Positions 36,714 through 46,852 of a stretch of DNA of 64,000 nt are shown here, piece by piece. Below the pieces are notes generated by a model, which had not been told where the DNA came from, made no database searches, and saw nothing but the letters and a program-made list of their open reading frames with translations. Location: NCBI RefSeq assembly GCF_001939045.1, contig NZ_MKIM01000024.1, positions 330,933 to 394,932 of the forward strand. Direction: 5' to 3'. Origin of the DNA: Rhizobium oryziradicis. Its GTDB lineage: Bacteria; Pseudomonadota; Alphaproteobacteria; Rhizobiales; Rhizobiaceae. Positions within the stretch are counted from its first letter, which is position 1. Each line of letters begins with the position of its first letter. Both the position numbers and the translations under genes were made by a program.

Positions 36714-39700
36714 TCATGCGCCAGCTTTCCGGCTGACCGCTTCCCTCTTTAGTCGTGGCCTCAAGTCGAGACCTCTGACCATCAGCCTAACGGCACCACC
36801 TAGCTCCCGCTCAAGCCGCTGGGCCTCAGCGCTGAGAAAGTCGATAAGCATCGCCAACGACATCTGCGCATTTGTGTCCGGGTGCCTCCAGCTACGGTCG
36901 GAGTTGACGGTGATCATCAAGCATCCGGACTTCGAATGTTCGGCCGCCATATATTTAGTGAGCAATTGATCCTTGAGCGCGCTGTGCAAATCTCCGGCCG
37001 AGCGATCTTTTTCACCAATCTTCAATTCGATCGTCGCCTGTTGCGACGACGACGTCGACCTGAGGCGAATATCGGTTTCCTTCTCATCGGCCGTGGCCGC
37101 TTCCTGATCGACGGTATAGAGATGATTACTCATCGTATTGAGCTCGCGAGCGGCCGCTCGCCGCATAATCCTTTCATCCTTGATCAGCGCCCATTGCTCG
37201 CGGGGCGAAGTGTCTTGCAAAAGGACGTCATCAATGTCGTCCAAACGGTCGCGCAGTAGTTCAAACATAGCGTCGCGCATGTTTGGCGGCGCTTCGCCAT
37301 GCGCGTCGAGTGTTTTGAACTCCATGTCCGACAAGATGGCGGCATCGGCCTCTTCTGCTGCCTTCTCTACTGCCAAAATGCGACCTCGATCCGCGAAATG
37401 GGCAAGCAGCGGATCGTCGATCATCGCCATTTTTGTAACCCAGCCCTCAGTACCGCTGAGATCGAGTACTGCGCCTAGGAGATTGTTTCTTGCGTTCTCC
37501 GCATTGTCACGGGTGTCTGGCGTGTAAGTTCCCTCGTGCCGAACATCGTCTGATGGGCGTACATGCCGGTAAGCCAGCTTAGTGAGCCGCAATCGCAAGG
37601 CCGGCGTAAACCCTGGGGCCTTTGGGTAGACTCTGTTGTTGTCCCGTCCGAAGAGCCGGGCGAACCAAGTGACAGCATCACTGTCTTTTTCTGGTACGAC
37701 ATCGGCGAGCCCTTCTTCCAGAAAATCGGTGGCCCTGGCAGGGTTGAGCCTAAACAAGAGGTGCAACCAGCCTCGAGCGCCGGATACATTGATACCTCCC
37801 TCCAGGAAACACGCGACCGCACTTTCGAGAAATGCACGGTCATCTTCGTTCCCCACCTTCAGAACGATCTCGATGGCGTGGTCGGTGACGGTCTCTGAGG
37901 CTCGCACATTGGAAGTGGAGCCGCTCAGCATGGTCTCTAGCCACAGCCTGATCCGAGGCAAGAACACGGCTGCGACGGCAGGGGACGCATAATTAATGTC
38001 CTGAAGCACATGGGAGTGGTCTTCATTGGAAGTGTCAAAGAGCGCGTGGCTGATTTCTTCGCCCAGAACGTTGTCGATCGCAGTGGGATGTGCCGCTGCA
38101 ATGGCATTGAGCCAAGACGGAAAGCCATTGAGCTGGATGGGTGCGTAGCGACAAGCAAGCTCAGCTTCTTGTGGCGAGAGCTTGATGGCCCAGTTGGGGT
38201 CTTCGGCCTCTGCTTCGATTGCCGCTAGCCCAAATTGCCATCGGACAAGAAACGTTCCTTTCTGGCCGTCGGGTCGTTCGCTCCGAAGCGACGGACGGTC
38301 GTTACGCCAGACCTTAAGCATGGAATCCCGGAGCCTGTCGGCCACCGCCTTACCAAACTGCTCTTCGATGAAAGCGCGGTTCCATCCGGCGGATCTACTT
38401 TCGGACCCAGTCCGTTTCATCACACACCAGAGGTTCCAGGCCGTGCCCGATGCACGAGTATCCTGAAAAAGTTGCTCAGGGTGATCGATGATCTCTTGCC
38501 AAAAAGCGACCCAGCTCGCATGCGCTTTGGCGGTGTCACGCTGCTCCTTCCTTTGACGCTTGGCGTGCTCGCGCTCGTGACGAGCCATGTCATCGCTGAG
38601 AGGACGCGGCTTCATCATCTCTTCAAGCATCGTCGTCAGTTCTGCCGAGTCCAGCACAAGAATGCGGAGGTTTTCAATCGTTGGTGGCGCTTCGTTGTGT
38701 CGATGCAGCAGCCCGGTGGTCAACGCCCATAACATCATCTGGCGGTGGATCAGCGGCTCGTCCGGGTTGGCGAGCCGACTATGCACCCAGTCCAAGTCTG
38801 AGTCGGGTGTCAGGGTCATCCCGCCGCCACGGGCAATTGTGTAAAGGCGATGCCACGGGTCCGGCTCCGGGTGCATGCCAGACAAGAAGGCATCCTCCGC
38901 CCAAAACGCTTCTTCCCTTGCCCTTGGTCTGAGTTCGGCGATTGCTTTCATGAGCGATACCCGGCGGTCGTTGTCCCCACGACGGCTGCCGTTCAGCCTC
39001 AGGACCAAGAGCGTGGACGTGAGCCACGCCGATGTTCGGACCCCGAGATCTGCCTGGCGACGGCACACAGCAAATAGCGCTTCAAGTAGGTCTGGACGGT
39101 TCGTCACCAGGTGCGGATGCCGTGAGGGGTCCCAGATTACTCCATTCTTGACGAGCTGCGTCAGCAGTGAGCGCAGGTCATCCAGGTCGACGTCCGTACT
39201 TGCCAATCCCTCGATCAGGTTCGGAAGATGGTAGGTAAGATGGCCGACGGCACCTTTGTCCTCGCGGACGCGCGCCAGAATATTCCCTAGAATGGTCAGC
39301 GGCAGGTGCTGCGGGAAGAGATGCACAAAGCTTCGGCGGGTAACCTCGTCATTCCAGAGGTCAGGCCGCGAACCCATGCCCTCTGAGATTGCAGCGAGCC
39401 TGGGGTCGTTTAGTGCCACAAGGACGCTTATGGCGGTGCTGCGCAGCGTGGCGGGTATGTCTTGGTCCAGAGCTACTTCGTGAGCAATGTCGGCGCATTC
39501 CGGAATGGGGCCGGCGGCAATGAGATCAAGGACTAGATCACGGACCTCGTGATTTGGTATGCCAGCAGTCCAATGCCTCTTGATCGTGTCGGCAAGCTCG
39601 GGCGAAGCAAAACGGCGAACTTGAATGTGCGGAATGCTAAGCCCTCGCCACTCCCCTTCTCGGTACCTCGAGATAAAGGCATCAAGCGCTCGGATGCGTT

Positions 39701-41063
39701 GGTCGGGCCTCAGGGATTGCGGGTCCCCAAAATCCAGCACGATCGGAGGATCGCGGCTAACAATTTCATCGAAGACGCTGTCGCGCGACAGGGCAAGCCA
39801 TGCCGCAACGGGACGCACCGAAGGGCGTACCACAGGCAATCCTTGAGCTGTCTCTGTGAACAGAAGACGCTTGATGGACTTCATCGGGACGCCGCGCTGG
39901 AGAAGCGCCTCCAAGCGAATTGCCGCGAGGTACTCGAGAACAGAGCGGTGGTGGAACCGGACCCGCCCATAGCTGGCAAAGCCAAACAGGGGGCGTTCCA
40001 GGAGCGTTTTGTGCTCGTCAGTGGAAGCGTCAGGAAGCAAGCGCGACACATCAAGTGCAGATTCACTCGCTTCGACGTCGTCCGAGCTGGCATCATGCCG
40101 CAAGGTCAGCTTTCGCATCAAGATCGCGGCAAGCGCTAGGCGGCTAGCGAGCGTCTGTGCTCTCTCAAGTGAGAGCTCCGTCCGTTCCTCACGCTCGGCG
40201 TTCGGCTTTAACTTCGTCGCAACGTTAGACTCTACCTGATCGCGGTGGCTCCTGATGCGCTGAAGGTCGCGCCAGTCCGCACAAAGTTCCACGAGATCTT
40301 GGGGGCGTTCGGCAAACTCCTCGGCATTGCGGCGCTGGATGTCGCGTAAGAGATCATCGGGATTGGTGACGTGCTGGGAGACAGCCAAGGCCCGCATCTG
40401 ACTGGTCGACAATGGGAGTAAGCCAACATTGGACCATCCTTCACTTTCCTGGTCATCGTCAGTTACCTGCGGTCGGCTGTGCCGCATCGCTATCTCGGCA
40501 AAGGCGCTCGCTCCTGCCGTGACGGTTTCGGGTTTTGGGATCGGAAATTGGTCGACAATCAACTTCCGGTCGAACGGGACCGGGCGGCTGGTCACAATAA
40601 CACGGACGCGGGCCAATTGCCCATCCACTAGCTTCCTAAGCCTGCGTAGCGCAATATCGAACTTACCGCGCGTGAGCTTCAGTTCGTCTATTGAGTCAAG
40701 GAAGAAGGTCGCCACGTCGGACTGAGCATGCTTCCAATTTTCGAGGCGTTTAAACTCCTCGCCAGAGAGTATTTCTTCAATGGGCGTGGTTGCGAGAACC
40801 GATAGATCGAGGAAAAATGCGGCCTCGCCGTCGTGCCACAGCTTCTGCTGCTGTGTGCGGCACTCATAGGTCTTCCCGCACCCTGCCTCCGAGACAAGTA
40901 GCACTCGTTTGGAGGACAGCAGGTCATCCCACTTTAGTTCTTTTCGCCAATACGCTCGGCGTACGCTCGAAATGGCGGTTCCGAGATCAGCTAATTCTTC
41001 GTTAGTCAGGCGGTAAAAAGTCCGATCGAAAACTGCCTGGCTATCTGGTGTTGGGGTACTCAT
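36714..41063 (-). CDS. Giant STAND/NACHT-like ATPase with a C-terminal PD-(D/E)XK-like nuclease domain
   Basis: 1449 residues from ATG 41063; an in-frame TTG at 41096 is a weaker option. The P-loop SEAGCGKT is at 58-65, a NACHT-like Walker B FFLDSIDEL at about 120-128 and a sensor RVIVTSRP at about 154-161. About 1000 residues of helical repeat-like sequence follow, the usual sensor part of STAND proteins. The last ~120 residues hold a D...E-x-K array (ETDIRL with D1331, IELKIGE with E1346 and K1348, then a QLLTKYM helix), matching a PD-(D/E)XK nuclease. Avs-type STAND proteins usually carry the effector at the N-terminus, so this arrangement is less common. The likely role is phage sensing followed by DNA cleavage; that is inferred. 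Confidence 0.78.
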   Translation of the reverse strand: MSTPTPDSQAVFDRTFYRLTNEELADLGTAISSVRRAYWRKELKWDDLLSSKRVLLVSEAGCGKTYECRTQQQKLWHDGEAAFFLDLSVLATTPIEEILSGEEFKRLENWKHAQSDVATFFLDSIDELKLTRGKFDIALRRLRKLVDGQLARVRVIVTSRPVPFDRKLIVDQFPIPKPETVTAGASAFAEIAMRHSRPQVTDDDQESEGWSNVGLLPLSTSQMRALAVSQHVTNPDDLLRDIQRRNAEEFAERPQDLVELCADWRDLQRIRSHRDQVESNVATKLKPNAEREERTELSLERAQTLASRLALAAILMRKLTLRHDASSDDVEASESALDVSRLLPDASTDEHKTLLERPLFGFASYGRVRFHHRSVLEYLAAIRLEALLQRGVPMKSIKRLLFTETAQGLPVVRPSVRPVAAWLALSRDSVFDEIVSRDPPIVLDFGDPQSLRPDQRIRALDAFISRYREGEWRGLSIPHIQVRRFASPELADTIKRHWTAGIPNHEVRDLVLDLIAAGPIPECADIAHEVALDQDIPATLRSTAISVLVALNDPRLAAISEGMGSRPDLWNDEVTRRSFVHLFPQHLPLTILGNILARVREDKGAVGHLTYHLPNLIEGLASTDVDLDDLRSLLTQLVKNGVIWDPSRHPHLVTNRPDLLEALFAVCRRQADLGVRTSAWLTSTLLVLRLNGSRRGDNDRRVSLMKAIAELRPRAREEAFWAEDAFLSGMHPEPDPWHRLYTIARGGGMTLTPDSDLDWVHSRLANPDEPLIHRQMMLWALTTGLLHRHNEAPPTIENLRILVLDSAELTTMLEEMMKPRPLSDDMARHEREHAKRQRKEQRDTAKAHASWVAFWQEIIDHPEQLFQDTRASGTAWNLWCVMKRTGSESRSAGWNRAFIEEQFGKAVADRLRDSMLKVWRNDRPSLRSERPDGQKGTFLVRWQFGLAAIEAEAEDPNWAIKLSPQEAELACRYAPIQLNGFPSWLNAIAAAHPTAIDNVLGEEISHALFDTSNEDHSHVLQDINYASPAVAAVFLPRIRLWLETMLSGSTSNVRASETVTDHAIEIVLKVGNEDDRAFLESAVACFLEGGINVSGARGWLHLLFRLNPARATDFLEEGLADVVPEKDSDAVTWFARLFGRDNNRVYPKAPGFTPALRLRLTKLAYRHVRPSDDVRHEGTYTPDTRDNAENARNNLLGAVLDLSGTEGWVTKMAMIDDPLLAHFADRGRILAVEKAAEEADAAILSDMEFKTLDAHGEAPPNMRDAMFELLRDRLDDIDDVLLQDTSPREQWALIKDERIMRRAAARELNTMSNHLYTVDQEAATADEKETDIRLRSTSSSQQATIELKIGEKDRSAGDLHSALKDQLLTKYMAAEHSKSGCLMITVNSDRSWRHPDTNAQMSLAMLIDFLSAEAQRLERELGGAVRLMVRGLDLRPRLKREAVSRKAGA

Positions 41064-41762
41064 TGTTGCGCGCCTGTGTTGGTCGGCTAAAATCAAACTT
41101 GTTCAACTCGCAGTATTCGGCACGGCCTGAGCTCTTAATACCATCTTTCTATAGCGCCCACAGGTCGAGACGACTATTGACGATACTCGTAGTTGTATAT
41201 GCGCCAAGGCGATTTCCGCATCTCGACAGTGTTTCTCATGCCGATCTTTGACCTTCGGCCTGCCACCGGCGTCCGGATCCGACATACCCGACAATGTCCA
41301 GACGATAAAGATCTGTGATGTTTTCTTGGCACTTGTCGAGCCGCGGCCCTACAAGAAAAATTTCACACCTGAACGGGTTGCCGCGCATTACGGAGTTTAT
41401 TTTTGCCTTGATGCCGAGAGCACACCGCCCAGTCCCGAAGGACGGGAAGAAATAGCGACCGTGCAGCGCATTAAATCTCGATTGCCGCGTGTGAACTGAT
41501 CGTAGTAGTTCAGTTCGGTTTCCCTGTGCCTCGAATCCTGCAATTTTAGGATTATGCAGATTTGGCTTGAACGGGACTGTCGTCAGCCGGTCCAGTTTGA
41601 GGAAGGACTTGACGGCAAGCCGGGTTGGAGTCGCCGTTGGAACTCGACGAGAAGTTGCGCGACAAGACATAGACAAACTCAGGCATTGCACAACCGCATT
41701 ACAGGACTCGACTCTAGAGGCACTGCTGGGCACTATCCGTGTTGTGGGGTGGAGATATTTAG
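41064..41762. other. Divergent intergenic region between the STAND ATPase and the 605-aa gene
   Basis: 699 bases. It must hold both promoters. An 83-codon frame on the + strand (41248-41499) and a 165-codon frame on the - strand (41236-41733) overlap each other, and neither shows family features. I call no gene here. Confidence 0.45.
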
Positions 41763-43580
41763 ATGATAGACGACCTATCCGTCGCGACGTCAGCCAGTTT
41801 CTATTCGATACGAAGGAGACTGTCAGACAAGGCCGTAGAAGATTTATTTATTGCGCTGCGCGCCAGCCATGGCGTTACAGCGCACAACGAGTTCAAGCAT
41901 ACGCGCGAGCAGCTCGATGGCGCTCGATGGTCTGCGTTATGTTTCAGATATGAGAGCCCACCTTCGTTTCTTGAGGATACGACGGAAGTCAGGGAGAGTC
42001 TTTGCGGATTGGTCCTGCTAATTGAATACCAAGGCCACGCAGCGGTTCTGTCATCCCGATTGAGCCTCCCGGCTTCATTCAAGACGACACATTTCTCACC
42101 AGTTGCGACGGCGCGGGTCGAAGGAGCAATCGCAAAGGCAGATGCGGTTTTCCAGCGCATGACGATGCGCAACATGTCCATTTCGCCCTACGCAATGCGA
42201 GCCAAGACTGTCGAAGCACAGAACCTCGCCAATGTCGTTGGGCCGGCAGGAAGCAGGCGTTATGCGCCTCGCACCTACAGTGTGATTGTGAGTGGCACGC
42301 AGACTACCGCAACACCAAGCACAGGCCGTATCGGCATTCGTTCAGCGCGCGCCGATCTTCCAGGCATCTTGACCTTCGCAAAAGGCGTTATCGACGCGCT
42401 CAGTGTGGATAATGCGGACGTCTCACCGTTCATCAAGTCTTTTGCTCGACCAGTGTCATTGGCTGAAGCCCTGACGGCGGCGGTGCCCATCACAATGGCG
42501 ATTGATACGAACAGGTTGTCCGACGCCGTGGGCAATGACGAAGCGGGCATACGGCTCATTCGTCTAGAAGGCGATGCGGCTGTCGAACTCCCCGCCACCG
42601 AACTGATGGCGTTGATGGAACAGCTCGATCGCCCCCTGAACATTGAAGGGGATGAACGCGTCAGGATGGCACGTGAACCCGCAACGGGAGATCAGGCGGC
42701 ATCGGTCAGCCTTAATAAGAACCGAATTGCCCTCCGGTCCCTGGCCTTACCTCCGGCATCGGATGTCTACGTGGACCGGAGCAGCCAGAACGCGGGGGAA
42801 GATGACGTCCGCCAAACGCTGCGCGAATACCTCGATGAAATCAACGCGCTTATCGTTCTCTTTGACGATGTGCGATTGGCCTATATAGATGGGCAGGTCT
42901 TCCGGGACGAGACCCTATTGGACGGCGGTGAATCATTCTTGCGGTACTTTTCTGCTAGCGCCTCATTGAACCCAGTTACCAGCGAAAAAGGGGAATTCGC
43001 TGCTGGACAGACTGCCTTTGATGCCACGTCAAGCTTTGGGGCGATTGTCGATCACATTGCTTCTGCCGATCCGATTTTGCTGTGCGACGATCTTGGAGAT
43101 GAGTGGGCTGACTTTATCGGAGTTACGGACGACGCGGGGCTTACGCAAATCTCGTTCTACCACGCAAAACACGGAGCGCTTTCCCTTGGTGCCAGCCCCT
43201 TCCATGTGTCGGTGAGCCAGGCAACCAAGAACCTGGGTAACATGACATTTCCCGAAGGGCGCCTCGCGGCAAAGCTGGGATTGTGGGGCTCTACCTATAA
43301 CGCGCCGGATCAGGAAACACAGATTCCAAGAACCATACGCTCGAATGCTACTGATCTTGCGGTCGCGCTACGTCGTGCAAGAACGACTCCCGATGCGCGA
43401 CGACGCGCTGTCATTGTGACGTCGTCGCTCAGCCGTCAAGCGGTCGCGGACGCGTTTATAGCCATTCAAGCCGGTCACAAACCTGCACCGTCCTTCGTAC
43501 AACTCTACTGGCTGCTACAATCATTCTTCTCGGCATGCACGGAAGTCGGCGCAAACGGTGTGGTCGTTTGTCGGCCTTGA
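41763..43580 (+). CDS. Hypothetical 605-aa protein of the defence island
   Basis: I do not recognise a named family. The ATG has GTGGAG eight bases upstream. There is no signal peptide or membrane helix, and the protein looks cytoplasmic. The C-terminal third has an ordered motif chain: ILLCDDLGDEWADFIGV (about 440-456), ISFYHAKHGALSLGASP (about 464-480), VSVSQATKNLGNM, and VIVTSSLSRQAVADAF near 555. A D-D-x-x-x-E, then H-A-K pattern of this sort could form a metal site, and I suspect a nuclease or nucleic-acid-processing domain. It is divergent from the STAND ATPase, and both lie between nodes 5 and 6, so they might work together. Function is unknown. Confidence 0.65.
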   Translation: MIDDLSVATSASFYSIRRRLSDKAVEDLFIALRASHGVTAHNEFKHTREQLDGARWSALCFRYESPPSFLEDTTEVRESLCGLVLLIEYQGHAAVLSSRLSLPASFKTTHFSPVATARVEGAIAKADAVFQRMTMRNMSISPYAMRAKTVEAQNLANVVGPAGSRRYAPRTYSVIVSGTQTTATPSTGRIGIRSARADLPGILTFAKGVIDALSVDNADVSPFIKSFARPVSLAEALTAAVPITMAIDTNRLSDAVGNDEAGIRLIRLEGDAAVELPATELMALMEQLDRPLNIEGDERVRMAREPATGDQAASVSLNKNRIALRSLALPPASDVYVDRSSQNAGEDDVRQTLREYLDEINALIVLFDDVRLAYIDGQVFRDETLLDGGESFLRYFSASASLNPVTSEKGEFAAGQTAFDATSSFGAIVDHIASADPILLCDDLGDEWADFIGVTDDAGLTQISFYHAKHGALSLGASPFHVSVSQATKNLGNMTFPEGRLAAKLGLWGSTYNAPDQETQIPRTIRSNATDLAVALRRARTTPDARRRAVIVTSSLSRQAVADAFIAIQAGHKPAPSFVQLYWLLQSFFSACTEVGANGVVVCRP

Positions 43581-44091
43581 GGCGGTCCGGGCTGGTGCGA
43601 GGCGCGTTGCGTTGAAGGTTACTGACGGCGCAAGTGGCGCGGGATCGCCCGAATTCTGGCAGATAGCTTCCCACCCGGTTTCCACCTTGCGGCTGGTGGG
43701 GTGCGTCGTCAACTTTTGGGAAAACGAAAAGTGAGTCTGAATGGCCGATTGGGAGGCGCAAAGCGGAAATCACGTCCGCTATCGGCCCGAAGCGGTCATG
43801 CTTGATAGCAGTTGCTACCTATGAGGTTTCGCTCCAGGACCTTTCCGCATCATCTCCCGGCTGCATCAGTATAGCTTCCCATCCTGCGACCGACTAACTT
43901 CAATGACCACGTAATGGCTTAGCAGATTGAAGCGCCGACTGCGCCTCCGGTTGATATTGCCCGTCGATGCATTAGGAACCGCGCCGCGCGCGCAATAAGC
44001 GTTTGCTGCGCGTGTGAGCGATCAATAGCTTGACGAACCTCTGATTGAGAAATACCGACAGTGATAGTCATGAATTGGATAGCGAGACCCT
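43581..44091. other. Gene-free stretch with a degenerate node
   Basis: 511 bases without a supported gene, upstream of the Septu pair. It contains a diverged palindrome at 43763-43779 inside a TGAATGGCCGATTGGGAGGC intergenic repeat and should hold the ptuA promoter. Confidence 0.45.
43763..43779 (+). repeat. Degenerate node (GCGGAAATCACGTCCGC)
   Basis: It matches the 17-base node at 14 positions and keeps both outer arms. It lies between the 605-aa gene and Septu, again at a boundary between systems. It could also be part of a common intergenic repeat. Confidence 0.5.
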
Positions 44092-45573
44092 ATGACCTTT
44101 GGTTTTAGACTTATTAGTGCGCGCACCACAGACAGAATTGAGATGTCGCGCTGGGACCTAACTCGCGAGCCGAGGCAGGGCAACTCGGTCGCTGTATCAT
44201 TTCCCAATCCGGTTGCTCATCGCAACGATCAAAATGAGCATGTTTCAATTCTGTTGGGACGAAACGGGCAGGGAAAAAGTCGTCTGCTTTCCGCGATTGC
44301 AGGTTCAATAGAGCTGCTTGCCAGCTACAAAGCTAAAGGTCTGAGAAAGAATTTTCCACTCAGTGAGCTGGTTTACTCGATCGATGGCCAACTGCACGAA
44401 TTCGCGTTCTCGCACGGTAAAGGGCTCTCGCTTTCCATCAACGGCGCTCGGACTGAAATTTCCGAGGTCATGCTCCCTAGTAAGGTGATCGCTTTGTCGA
44501 TGACCCCTTTCGACAAGTTCCCGATCGGGAGCGCAAATCAAAGTCGTCTCGATTCGGCTAATCCCAGCGAAATTTATGATTACTTTGGTATGCGAGATAG
44601 AATGGGCCGAGCGTCTGTTACGACGCTATTGTTCCGTGCTGTCAGCGGACTATTCTCGCGATCACTGCTAATGGATAGGTCTCGTATCGCTGAGGTGTTC
44701 GATCTCATTGGGTATCGGACAAACATCACGACCGTCTTCCGAATAGATTCATCATCCGCTCTGAGAAATATCTCGAACGGTCAAAGTGAAAGCGAGGTTC
44801 TGGATCATTTTCCTCGCTCTGAACGCCGCCTAACAAATGAGTTCCGCGATGATCCTGAAGCTGCATATAAAATAAGAGCTGCAGCCTCCCGTGCCATTGA
44901 CAAGGCAACAAATAATTATGTGGCAGTATCCCTGGACGTGAGACATCCATTAGATAGTGATGTTGCAGACTTCGAGCAAATGCAGCTTCTTCGGAGATAC
45001 GGCGTCGTTCGGCTCGCTGCGGTCGAAGTCCAGAAAAAAACTGGTGAGCGCATCGATTTAAAGCAGGCAAGCTCTGGCGAGCTGAGTATAGCCATCAGCT
45101 TTATGTCGTTATCGTCATCGTTGGAAGATAACGCTCTCGTCCTGATTGATGAGCCGGAAACGAATCTTCACCCTGAGTGGCAATCAAAATACATAGATTT
45201 ACTGACCAATACATTCTCAATGTACAAGGGATGCCACTATATACTTGCCACCCATTCGCCGTTGATCCTGGCAGATGCACCGCCTAGCGCGACGTTGTGT
45301 TCGGTTAGTGACGATGTCCCCACAAGCGGCAATGAGGTTTCAGGACGTTCCACCGATTTCCTTCTCGCGAAAGCTTTTCAAACGATAAGTGGCGATAACT
45401 CCTTCCTTCAGGAGCTTTTGGTGGCCGCGCTGCGGCTCGCTGCCGATGGAAAAACAAAAGACCCGGAATTCGTCGACACCATGAGCGAACTTCTCGAGAT
45501 GCGGCCGCTCATCCAAGATAACCCTGGAGCGGTGGAGCTGATCAATGATTTAGAAAAAATCTATAAGAAATAG
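44092..45573 (+). CDS. ptuA: Septu ATPase PtuA
   Basis: 493 residues of an ABC/OLD-type ATPase. Walker A LLGRNGQGKS is at about 54-63, the signature SSGELSIAIS near 327, Walker B ALVLIDEPETNLHPEW near 348-363 and the H-loop ATHSPLIL near 385-392. There is no TOPRIM domain. The immediate downstream gene is an HNH nuclease whose ATG directly follows the ptuA TAG stop, which is the Septu arrangement. PtuA forms a complex with PtuB; the ATPase is thought to control the nuclease in response to nucleotide depletion or phage DNA. AT-rich codons are more frequent here than in the neighbours, suggesting separate acquisition. Confidence 0.88.
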   Translation: MTFGFRLISARTTDRIEMSRWDLTREPRQGNSVAVSFPNPVAHRNDQNEHVSILLGRNGQGKSRLLSAIAGSIELLASYKAKGLRKNFPLSELVYSIDGQLHEFAFSHGKGLSLSINGARTEISEVMLPSKVIALSMTPFDKFPIGSANQSRLDSANPSEIYDYFGMRDRMGRASVTTLLFRAVSGLFSRSLLMDRSRIAEVFDLIGYRTNITTVFRIDSSSALRNISNGQSESEVLDHFPRSERRLTNEFRDDPEAAYKIRAAASRAIDKATNNYVAVSLDVRHPLDSDVADFEQMQLLRRYGVVRLAAVEVQKKTGERIDLKQASSGELSIAISFMSLSSSLEDNALVLIDEPETNLHPEWQSKYIDLLTNTFSMYKGCHYILATHSPLILADAPPSATLCSVSDDVPTSGNEVSGRSTDFLLAKAFQTISGDNSFLQELLVAALRLAADGKTKDPEFVDTMSELLEMRPLIQDNPGAVELINDLEKIYKK

Positions 45574-46230
45574 ATGACATCAATGATTGCTAATCCCGCA
45601 CAATATAGCGATACCGAGAAAAAAATAATCAGGGCGTTCTTGAAAGACGTGAATTTTACGTCGGGCACCTGGGCTGATCCAAATATCGAAGGCATCCGCT
45701 CCTCTGTGAAGCAACATTACATTGCAGAGCAGCAATATAGGTGCTGCTATTGTCAGCAAGAGTTGATCAATGAGCACGGTCGCGCTTGGGACGTGGAGCA
45801 TGTCATTTCTCGCTCACAACACCCTCGGCTCATGTTTGAACCTCGAAATCTTGCGGTCGCCTGTACCGAATGCAATGGCAACAAGAGCAATGTTTCCGTC
45901 ACTCGCAAGGAGTCCGTCCGGCTCCCGACGGCACCAGCAAGCTATTTGATAGTGCATCCGCACTTTGATCGGTACGAGGAGCATATTGAAATCGAAGGAA
46001 ATTATACGTTCCACGCTCTCACCGACAAGGGAAGTTTCACTATTCATCATTGCGAACTTTATAGGATTAGAGCACGTATAGCGCGCATCAAGAAGCCAAT
46101 TAGAGATCGGCGGTTCGAGCAGGATGTCGGTAATCTTCGTATGGCAAAGACAGTCGACGAAGCTAGGCCTGTGGTCGCCGCGATACTTGAAAGGATTAAA
46201 ATCGAAGAAGAAGCAGGCAAAGCGCAATAA
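45574..46230 (+). CDS. ptuB: Septu HNH nuclease PtuB
   Basis: 218 residues. An HNH module is clear: C58/C60 (RCCYCQQEL), the catalytic region DVEHVISRSQHP with H76, N92 in EPRNLAVAC, and C97/C100 in ACTECNGNKSN. The two CxxC/CxC pairs bind a structural zinc, and the ββα-metal site cuts DNA. It begins at the base after the ptuA stop, so the pair is translated together. The C-terminal helical part (about 150-215) probably contacts PtuA. Length and context fit PtuB. Confidence 0.88.
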   Translation: MTSMIANPAQYSDTEKKIIRAFLKDVNFTSGTWADPNIEGIRSSVKQHYIAEQQYRCCYCQQELINEHGRAWDVEHVISRSQHPRLMFEPRNLAVACTECNGNKSNVSVTRKESVRLPTAPASYLIVHPHFDRYEEHIEIEGNYTFHALTDKGSFTIHHCELYRIRARIARIKKPIRDRRFEQDVGNLRMAKTVDEARPVVAAILERIKIEEEAGKAQ

Positions 46231-46545
46231 GGCAACTGTGGTTGGCTGCACCGCGGATTCGCTGTCGCAACTAGGTCTGGCAGAAGCACAAGCGTGCCGC
46301 GCGGACTGGGATTTGTGAGGAAGTCTCCCCTGACTCCGAGTATCAGATGTATCGGACTCCTCACTTGGCCTGAATGAGATCACTCCATCTGGAAGTGACC
46401 GCTTCTGGCGCTTTGCAGAATTGAGAAGCGAACAGGCTGGACTGTCTGCTTTTCGGCATCTGCCCAAGCTACTCTAATGACCGACATGGAGGCGCGAAGC
46501 GGCCATCCGCGCGGCGACCGCGGGAACGTAAACTTCAGCCCGAAA

Positions 46546-46695
46546 GCGGAAATTATTTCCGTTTCAGACCCGTATTGACTGATGCCCAAAGCCAGGGCAC
46601 AAAGGTGGCGTCCACGGTCGCTCGCGATGGGAAAACAGAGGGAATTTCAAGACTTTTTAGCGAAGTCATTGAAATTATGTGGGAATCTAGCCCCC
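46546..46695 (+). repeat. Long-form node repeat, copy B (node 6)
   Basis: The core palindrome CGGAAATTATTTCCG is at 46547-46561, extended by GAAA/TTTC arms. It is followed by the same ~130-base block as copies A and C, with scattered differences (for example GGCGTCC for GGCATCC). It is a direct repeat of both and marks the defence/metabolic boundary. Confidence 0.88.
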
Positions 46696-46852
46696 AGGTA
46701 AGTCATTTTTCACCGATTTTTCGATCCAAATTTGCGCCTATTTCCCGCCCGGAAAAGTGGCGTCTTCTCAACAAGTTGAGCAATCCTGGCTGCTGTTCTT
46801 AAGGCCATCCGTCGTGCTGAAACGGGTCTCGCAAAATCGGCTGGGGACCTGC

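Noticed and set aside
41236..41733. Overlapping open frames in the divergent gap (83 codons +, 165 codons -)
   Set aside because: They overlap each other, lack convincing ribosome sites and show no recognisable features.
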